A stretch of 28,953 nucleotides of DNA from CAYRGS01 sp964423875 (GTDB taxonomy: Bacteria > UBA8248 > JACPRG01 > G963555815), in assembly GCA_964423875.1 (NCBI GenBank), contig CAYRGS010000040.1, forward strand, positions 1-28,953. Reading direction: 5' to 3'. A model generated the notes under the pieces. It worked only from the letters and a program-made list of their open reading frames with translations. It was not told the DNA's origin and searched no databases. A program made the translations under genes and the position numbers. Positions 22,378 to 28,953 of the stretch are shown here, piece after piece (the stretch's first letter is position 1; every line of letters begins with the position of its first letter).

Positions 22378-24050
22378 TGCGGATGCCGGATTCCTTCCCG
22401 CTGCTTCCGCGATCCGCCCACGCCTGGGCGGCGGCCGTTTGTGCCGCCGCGGTCGGTGCCGGAGCGTGTGGCGTTCAGGCGGCGGAACCGCCTGATTTCG
22501 ACCGACCGGACGCCCGGGCCGAGGAAGCCCTTCGCGTCTGGGAGCCCGGACGGGCGCTCCGCCGAATCGGAGCCCTCGTGGAGTCCGAGCGGGCGAACGC
22601 CTACCTTTACCTCCTCCACGCGAAATTGCTCTTTCACGCGGGCAAATATGAGGAGGCGCTGAAGTCCGCCGGCGAAGCGGAGCGCCGGGCCCCGAAGGAC
22701 AAGCGCGTCCAGGGGTGGACGGCGTTTATCCGGCGCACGCTGAAGGCGCGGAAAGGCTTCCGCGTGTACCGGAGCGAGCGGTTCGAGCTCCACCTGGAGC
22801 CGGGGCAGGACGCGCCGCTCGTCGAGTTGGCCCTCCGGGCGACCGAGCGCAGCCATCTCCTCCTGGCGCCCTTCTTCGGGATGTCCCCGGCCAGGGCCGC
22901 GGACCGGCGGGTCCGGATCGAGGTCTATCCGACGGCCGAGCGGTTCCACTGGGCGTCGAGTCTTTCCCGGCGCGACATCGAGGTGACTGGCGCCGTCGGG
23001 ATCACCACCTTCAACAAGATCATGGTTATCTCTCCGCGGGCCTTGACGCGCGGATACCGTTGGGCGGACACCCTGAGCCACGAGTACGTCCACTACCTGC
23101 TCGTGGCGGCGTCGAAGAACAACGCCCCCATCTGGTTCCACGAGGGGCTGGCCAAATTCCTTGAAGTTCGGTGGCGTTCTTTGGAGGACCTCTACCTGGG
23201 ACCGGTTCCCCGGACCCTGCTGGCGGAGGCGGTTCGCGACGGCGAATTCGTGAGCTTCCAGAAGATGGAGCCTTCCCTCGTCCGTCTCCCCAACCCCCGG
23301 ATGGTTCAACTGGCCTACGCCGAAGGGGCCTCAGCCATCGATTACATCCTGCGCCGCCACGGACGGGACAAGCTGCTCGCGATTATCCGGGACCTGGCCT
23401 TCTCGCCGAAGCGGAAGCTGGCCGAGGCGATCCGTGATGTCCTCGGCCTTTCGCTCGACGCGTTCGAGGACGCCTGGAAAAAGGACCTGGCGGGCAGGCG
23501 CCTGGAGCCGGTGGAGGGGGTCTGGATTCCGTCCTACAAGGTTCGGGAAGGGGGCGACCCGGCGAGGGCGGAGGAGGCCGAACAATTCCGGGCCATCCGA
23601 TCCGCCGTCGCCCGGAGCCACCTCCGGCTGGGCGACATGCTGTGGACCCGCGGACGCCGGCGGCCGGCCGTCATGGAATACGTCCGGGCCGTTCGGGAGA
23701 GTCCGGCCGCGCCCTATCTGCGGAACCGGCTGGCGAGCAGGCTCATCGCCCTGGGCCGGGAGCGGGTGGCGGTCGATCAACTGGAGCGGGCCCGGCGGTT
23801 GGCTCCTGATTATGGGGCCACCTACACCCTGCTCGGCCACATCCACCTCCGGGCCGGGCGCATGGAGCAGGCGCGGGACGCCTATCTGGAATCTTTTCAG
23901 ATCAACCCCTTCGATCCGGACATCCATCGGGGCCTGGTCCTGGCCTACCGGAAATTGGGGGAAGAGGAAAAGGCCGGAAAGGCCGAGGAGATCCTCCGAG
24001 GCTTGACCCGGAGGCTTTCGCGGAATTCGAGCTTGAACAAGGTGGAGTGA
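22377..24050 (+). CDS. exported TPR protein with a gluzincin (peptidase MA-like) domain
   Basis: This 557-residue protein has an N-terminal export signal (about 1-36) with AVGAGAC, which could be a weak lipobox, or it may be cleaved after VQA. Short TPRs follow (about 45-110). Next comes a metalloprotease-like domain with HEYVH (235-239) in TLSHEYVHYLL and a downstream WFHEGLAKFLE in which E256 would be the third zinc ligand. That is the peptidase MA/gluzincin arrangement. More TPR units end the protein (about 405-540, including LGHIHLRAGRMEQARDAYLE). It would act in the periplasm or on the membrane. The ATG overlaps the DUF4175 stop (TGATG), so the two are coupled. Proteolytic activity is inferred from the motif. 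Confidence 0.83.
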   Translation: MRMPDSFPLLPRSAHAWAAAVCAAAVGAGACGVQAAEPPDFDRPDARAEEALRVWEPGRALRRIGALVESERANAYLYLLHAKLLFHAGKYEEALKSAGEAERRAPKDKRVQGWTAFIRRTLKARKGFRVYRSERFELHLEPGQDAPLVELALRATERSHLLLAPFFGMSPARAADRRVRIEVYPTAERFHWASSLSRRDIEVTGAVGITTFNKIMVISPRALTRGYRWADTLSHEYVHYLLVAASKNNAPIWFHEGLAKFLEVRWRSLEDLYLGPVPRTLLAEAVRDGEFVSFQKMEPSLVRLPNPRMVQLAYAEGASAIDYILRRHGRDKLLAIIRDLAFSPKRKLAEAIRDVLGLSLDAFEDAWKKDLAGRRLEPVEGVWIPSYKVREGGDPARAEEAEQFRAIRSAVARSHLRLGDMLWTRGRRRPAVMEYVRAVRESPAAPYLRNRLASRLIALGRERVAVDQLERARRLAPDYGATYTLLGHIHLRAGRMEQARDAYLESFQINPFDPDIHRGLVLAYRKLGEEEKAGKAEEILRGLTRRLSRNSSLNKVE

Positions 24051-24053
24051 GAC

Positions 24054-25109
<1,056 letters not shown>

Positions 25110-25115
25110 AGATTT

Positions 25116-25128
25116 CCCCCCTCCCCCC
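25116..25128. repeat. G6-A-G6 motif (C strand) before the DUF58 gene
   Basis: CCCCCCTCCCCCC lies 29 bp before the DUF58 start, in the only gap of note inside the MoxR operon (48 bp). On the transcript it would be C-rich and could pair with G-tracts elsewhere. Confidence 0.55.
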
Positions 25129-25157
25129 GGACCGGACCGGATGAAGGACGCTCCGCC

Positions 25158-26036
25158 ATGAAGTACCTGGACCCCCGTCTCCTGAACCGGATCACCCGGC
25201 GGACGCTCGAGTCCCGGTTCGTCATGGCGGGAAGCCTCTCGGGCATCCACCGGAGCCCTTTCAAGGGGGTGAGCGTGGAGTTCACCGCTCATCGGGAGTA
25301 CGCCCCGGGCGACGAGCTGCGCCACCTGGACTGGAACGTGTACGCCCGCTCGGACCGCTTCTTCATCAAAGAGCACGAGGCCGACTCCAACCTGAAGGCC
25401 CAAATCCTGCTCGACGTCAGCGGCTCGATGGATTACCGGGCAGGCGGGGGAGGGAGCAAGTTCGAGTACGGGTGCTCCCTGGCCTCGGCCCTGGCGTACC
25501 TGCTGCTCTCCCAGGGCGACCAGGTCGGCCTGGTGCTGTTCGGGGAGGACGTGCGGCGGACGCTGCCCGCGAGCGGAAAGCGGACCCAGCTCCTCTCCAT
25601 CGCCCAAACCCTCGAGCGGGAGGAGCCCGCCGGACCCACCGGGATTCAGCGCGCCCTGAGCAGGACGGCCTCCGACGTTGGGCGGCGGGGGTTGACCGTG
25701 GTGATATCGGACCTGATCGAGGAGCCGGACGACGTCGTCCGCGGGTTGCGCCTCTTTCGCCACCGCAGGCATGAAGTCATCGTCTTTCACCTCCTCCACG
25801 TCGACGAGCTGAATTTTCCCTTCGAGGGGATGACCCGGTTCGACGACCTCGAGACGGATCGGCGGATCACCGTGGACACGGAGGGCATTGGGGACATCTT
25901 CCGGAATCTCGTCGGCGGGTTTGTCGATCAGTACAAGACCCTGTGCCAGCGGGACCTTATCGACTACCAACTGTTCCGGACGGACGTTCCCCTGGAGACG
26001 GCCCTGGTCCGGTATCTCGCGTCCCGGGGTCGTTAG
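25158..26036 (+). CDS. DUF58-family VWA-like protein
   Basis: This 292-residue protein opens with the DUF58 signature region (EFTAHREYAPGDELRHLDWN, about 41-60, then YARSDRFFIKEHE). A VWA-like fold follows, with the MIDAS start DVSGS (86-90: Asp-x-Ser-x-Ser) and a later hydrophobic strand GLTVVISDLIEEPDDVV. There is no membrane helix, so it is cytosolic or peripheral. DUF58 proteins are routine partners of MoxR ATPases and are thought to be substrate adaptors. The ribosome site is poor, so translation may depend on coupling. Confidence 0.9.
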   Translation: MKYLDPRLLNRITRRTLESRFVMAGSLSGIHRSPFKGVSVEFTAHREYAPGDELRHLDWNVYARSDRFFIKEHEADSNLKAQILLDVSGSMDYRAGGGGSKFEYGCSLASALAYLLLSQGDQVGLVLFGEDVRRTLPASGKRTQLLSIAQTLEREEPAGPTGIQRALSRTASDVGRRGLTVVISDLIEEPDDVVRGLRLFRHRRHEVIVFHLLHVDELNFPFEGMTRFDDLETDRRITVDTEGIGDIFRNLVGGFVDQYKTLCQRDLIDYQLFRTDVPLETALVRYLASRGR

Positions 26037-26047
26037 GGCGGACCGCC

Positions 26048-28198
26048 ATGTTTCAATTTCTGAACCCGATCTTTCTCTGGGGCGCGGTGGCCGCGGCGGT
26101 GCCCATCCTCGTGCACCTCATCCATCGCAGGCGGACGCGAACCGTCCGGTTCGCCCTGATGGAGTTTCTCCTCCAGTCCCAGAAGCGAAAGGCCCGGAGG
26201 TTCAAGCTGAAGGAATGGCTCCTGCTCGCCATCCGGACGGCGATGATCCTCTCCCTCGTGGGGCTGGGTGCGCACCCCGTTGTGACGCAGGCGGCGGATA
26301 CGATCGGCCGGGCATACCCGTCCCATCTTGCCGCCATCGTGGACACTTCCATGAGCATGCGGTTCACCGGCGGGGACGGGACCCGTTTCGACACGGCCAA
26401 GGCGTGGCTCAAGTCCCTCCTGGCCCCCATGCGGGGGACGAACGTCGCGGTCCTCTCGACCGAGGTGAACGCCGCCGGGGTGTTCAGCCCCGGGCCGGAA
26501 GAGGCCGTCCGGGCCCTTGACGATTTGCGTCCCGCATACGGAGAGGCGGACGTCCTGGGGGCCTTTCAGCGCGCGTTCGGAATGCTGCGGGCCTTTCCCG
26601 GCGGTGTGGGGGGCGGGAAGGAGATCCTTTTCCTGACCGACGGTGCGGCCAACGGCTGGAAGGCGTTCTCGGTGACCCGTCTCAAGAAGGTGGACCCGGA
26701 TGTGAGGGTGAGGGTGATCCGCTGGGGCCGGAAGGGGGGCGACCCCAACGTCGCCGTGGACCGCGTTGGTCTGGCCGAGCACGACGCGGTCGCAGGCATG
26801 GCCGCCACGCTGCGGGCCCGGGTCCGCAATTACGGGCCGGCGGACCGGACAGTCCCGGTCGAGTTGTGGACCGCCGGGGGGGCGGGGGGGGGGGGCGGCG
26901 GGAAGATCGAGGAGCGCTCCGTCCGCGTGTCGGCGGGCGGCCGGACGGAAGTCACGTTCAAGACGCGGATCGAAGAGGCGGGCTACCTGCCGGGCCGGGT
27001 TCGGATACGATCCGGGGGGTTGGAAACGGATGACGTTTTTTACTTTGCGTTGTTCGTGCGGGACCGGCCCCGGGTGCTCTTGGTCGACGGCGATCCCAAG
27101 ACCTCCCTTTTGGGGAGCGAGACCTATTACCTGATGAACGCCCTGTCGCCGAGGCGCGGACTCGGCGTTTCGCCGTTCCGGAGCCGCTGGATTCCAGCTC
27201 GGGCGCTTACGAAGAAGGAACTCGCCGGAACGGACGTCCTTGTCCTGGCGAACGTGGCGGCCCCTTCCCGGGAGTTGAGCGGCGCCTTGGCCGAATATGT
27301 CCGCGAAGGTGGCGGTCTGCTCTGGCTCATGGGAAATCAGGTGTCGACCGAGCGGTACGACGCCCTCCTGCGGCCGGCGGGGCTGCTGCCGGCGAGGCTG
27401 TTGGAGGTCCGGGAGCCGGCGGATCGGGCCGCGGGGGAGGAGGTGGGGGCGATCGACCTCCGCCACCCCGCCCTGCGGATCTTCTCCGGCCTCGGCGCGG
27501 CCTCATTCGCCGGAAGCCGGTTCAGGCGGTGGGTGGGGATGGTGGAGGCCCCTTCGGCGGAAGTCCTGATGAGGCTGAAGGGGGGCGCCCCCCTGCTGGT
27601 GGAAGCGGGCCTGGGGAAAGGACGCGTCATGGTGTTCGCCTCGACGGCGGACCGGGACTGGAACGATTTCAGCATCCGGGCCGGCTACCTGCCGTTCCTT
27701 CACAACCTGTTCCTCTACCTGGGCTGCCGAGCCTGTCCCGGCGGGGAGATGCCCGAGGGCCTGGCCGAGCGGGTCACGGTGGGGGAGACCTGGACGCACC
27801 GGGCGAAGATCTCCTTCGCCGGGACGACGGTGAGTCTGAGCGGACCGGCCGACTTCGAAAGGGTCTTGAAGTTCTCCGCCGGCGCGGGGGACGACGCCGG
27901 CCGTGCGGTGGTCCGATATCGGGCCGAGGGAGACGCCGGGATCTACCGCGCGGAATACGAGGGAGCAGGGATCTACTTCACGCTCAACCCCCCGCCCGCC
28001 GAATCGGACTTGACGCCCATTTCGGATGAGGAGCTGAAGGCCAAGTTCGGCAACCTCGATCTGGACGCCCCTTGGCGGGAGGACATCCCCGGGGACTACA
28101 ATCCCTGGAGGCAATCCCGGACGGATTTTACGGGATCGCTCGTTTGGCTTCTGCTCGGGTTGGCGGCGGCGGAAGTGGTCCTGGCGGGACGGCGGTGA
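26048..28198 (+). CDS. BatA-like membrane VWA protein
   Basis: The 716 residues start with the BatA-type double-membrane domain: FLNPIFLWGAVAAAVPILVH (4-23), a basic stretch RRRTRTVRFALMEFLLQSQK, then a second helix WLLLAIRTAMILSLVGLG. A VWA domain follows (about 90-260) with MIDAS residues D99, S101 and S103 in IVDTSMSM. Later come a CARDB-like beta region (about 265-335), a class-I-glutamine-amidotransferase-like region (about 340-530, VLLVDGDPKTSLLG and EYVREGGGLLWLMG) and a C-terminal helix (WLLLGLAAAEVVLA). It probably anchors the MoxR/DUF58 complex at the inner membrane with a large periplasmic part. A 12-G tract (26884-26895) lies in its Gly-rich linker. The start is ATG 26048, 11 bp after the DUF58 stop. 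Confidence 0.88.
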   Translation: MFQFLNPIFLWGAVAAAVPILVHLIHRRRTRTVRFALMEFLLQSQKRKARRFKLKEWLLLAIRTAMILSLVGLGAHPVVTQAADTIGRAYPSHLAAIVDTSMSMRFTGGDGTRFDTAKAWLKSLLAPMRGTNVAVLSTEVNAAGVFSPGPEEAVRALDDLRPAYGEADVLGAFQRAFGMLRAFPGGVGGGKEILFLTDGAANGWKAFSVTRLKKVDPDVRVRVIRWGRKGGDPNVAVDRVGLAEHDAVAGMAATLRARVRNYGPADRTVPVELWTAGGAGGGGGGKIEERSVRVSAGGRTEVTFKTRIEEAGYLPGRVRIRSGGLETDDVFYFALFVRDRPRVLLVDGDPKTSLLGSETYYLMNALSPRRGLGVSPFRSRWIPARALTKKELAGTDVLVLANVAAPSRELSGALAEYVREGGGLLWLMGNQVSTERYDALLRPAGLLPARLLEVREPADRAAGEEVGAIDLRHPALRIFSGLGAASFAGSRFRRWVGMVEAPSAEVLMRLKGGAPLLVEAGLGKGRVMVFASTADRDWNDFSIRAGYLPFLHNLFLYLGCRACPGGEMPEGLAERVTVGETWTHRAKISFAGTTVSLSGPADFERVLKFSAGAGDDAGRAVVRYRAEGDAGIYRAEYEGAGIYFTLNPPPAESDLTPISDEELKAKFGNLDLDAPWREDIPGDYNPWRQSRTDFTGSLVWLLLGLAAAEVVLAGRR

Positions 28199-28223
28199 AG
28201 CCGCCGGCGGGGAGGGAACCTTG

Positions 28224-28953
28224 ATGGGAAGGGCCGGCATCATTCCGAGTGAGGCGATGAAATTGAAAGGATTCGACCGAAGACGTTTTCTGCGACTCGC
28301 CGCCGCCCTGGCCGCTTGGCCGCTGACGCGGGGGGGGAGGGGGGAGGGGGGATTTCAGCCCGCCCTCGCGAGGGCGCAGGAATCCGTCCCCGATGTTGGC
28401 ATCGAGGAAGACCGGTTCATTTTCGCGCAGCTTCGCACCCGGGGCGGCGAATGGGACCCGAATCCCCTGGCCCACCGGGCCCTGGCGGACGAGGTGATGG
28501 CGCGCACCAGCGTGGAGGTCTCCCGGGAGCGGAAGATCCTGACGCCGGGGTCTCGCGAAATTTTTTCTCACCCGTTTCTCTACCTGGCCGGGACGGACGC
28601 CTTCGAGCCCTTCACGGAAGCCGAGCGGGACAACCTCCGGCTGTTTCTTGAAAACGGGGGGCTCCTTTTCGCCGAAGACGCCGCCGGTCACGTCGGGGCG
28701 GGTTTCGATGAGGCGTTTCGCCGGGAAATGATACGTCTTTTCCCCAAGCGCGAGATGCGCCGGATTCCCTCCGACCACACGGTCTACCGTTCTTTTTATC
28801 TTGTCCGCCAGGTCGGCGGACGTCGGATTGTGCATCCGTATCTTGAGAGCGTCGGGATTGGAGACGTGACGCCCGTCTTGTACTGTCAGAACGACCTGGG
28901 CGGAGCTTGGGAGAAAGACCCCGTCGGGAACTGGGTGAACACCTGTGAGCCCG
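28224..28953 (+). CDS. DUF4159-family exported protein, 3' end cut by window edge
   Basis: 243 residues are visible. An N-terminal twin-arginine-type signal (FDRRRFLRLAAALAAWPLTR) suggests folded export. It is followed by FIFAQLRTRGGEWDPNP and YLAGTDAFEPFTEAERDNLR, then LENGGLLFAEDA. This is the usual opening of DUF4159, a glutamine-amidotransferase-like domain of unknown role found next to MoxR operons. I chose ATG 28224, which has GGAGGG 7 nt upstream. ATG 28257 is in frame and would start directly before the Arg pair. Three G-runs (8, 6 and 6) near 28330-28351 encode a Gly/Arg insert just after the signal helix. Confidence 0.82.
   Translation, partial: MGRAGIIPSEAMKLKGFDRRRFLRLAAALAAWPLTRGGRGEGGFQPALARAQESVPDVGIEEDRFIFAQLRTRGGEWDPNPLAHRALADEVMARTSVEVSRERKILTPGSREIFSHPFLYLAGTDAFEPFTEAERDNLRLFLENGGLLFAEDAAGHVGAGFDEAFRREMIRLFPKREMRRIPSDHTVYRSFYLVRQVGGRRIVHPYLESVGIGDVTPVLYCQNDLGGAWEKDPVGNWVNTCEP

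Overview
The window is about 29 kb of GC-rich DNA from a Gram-negative bacterium. The outer-membrane lipid genes (MlaD, TolC, MlaC) and several exported proteins point to a double-membrane cell. Most genes have Shine-Dalgarno sites, and GTG and TTG starts are common. I see no rRNA, tRNA, CRISPR array or intact insertion sequence. The content (archaeal-type CTP-dependent riboflavin kinase, LigAB-type dioxygenase, AmmeMemoRadiSam protein B, and a DUF4175/MoxR/DUF58/BatA/DUF4159 operon) fits an uncultured soil or sediment lineage such as NC10, Tectomicrobia or a deltaproteobacterial relative. That placement is inference only. A 10-N run flanked by duplicated, C-rich sequence shows this is a draft or metagenomic scaffold.

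Layout. (1) 1-2864: an Mla-type lipid transport cluster, mlaD, a TolC-like outer-membrane protein and mlaC, with a possible divergent gene fragment at the left edge. (2) 3244-3947: riboflavin kinase overlapping a small DUF1232 membrane protein. (3) 3948-5585: mostly non-coding, with one TPR protein, one possible small minus-strand gene and a palindromic repeat. (4) 5586-8191, minus strand: cupin, two-domain rhodanese, GcvT-family aminomethyltransferase. (5) 8192-8837: a regulatory region with a dyad, a sigma70-like promoter, a very strong terminator hairpin and the remnant of an alpha/beta-hydrolase gene. (6) 8838-12375: a molybdenum hydroxylase large subunit followed by LigB-like and LigA-like dioxygenase subunits, probably a catabolic unit for an aromatic or N-heterocyclic compound. 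(7) 12514-15347, minus strand: MFS carrier, metallo-beta-lactamase-fold hydrolase, and a membrane-anchored peroxiredoxin-like protein without any cysteine. (8) 15534-17227: a 23S rRNA uracil-5-methyltransferase (RlmD type) whose start is disturbed by the assembly gap. (9) 17297-18547: Memo-family protein. (10) 18745-28953: a tightly packed operon of DUF4175, TPR/HExxH peptidase, MoxR ATPase, DUF58, BatA-like VWA and DUF4159 proteins, running off the right edge.

The last operon is the most coherent system. A MoxR AAA+ ATPase works with VWA-type adaptor proteins at the membrane, here joined by a very large coiled-coil membrane protein and an exported metallopeptidase-like protein. Other points to check are the Cys-less peroxiredoxin, the promoter-terminator pair with an anti-Shine-Dalgarno loop upstream of the molybdenum enzyme, long G-tracts inside coding regions of the MoxR operon, and a G6-A-G6 motif that recurs at gene boundaries.
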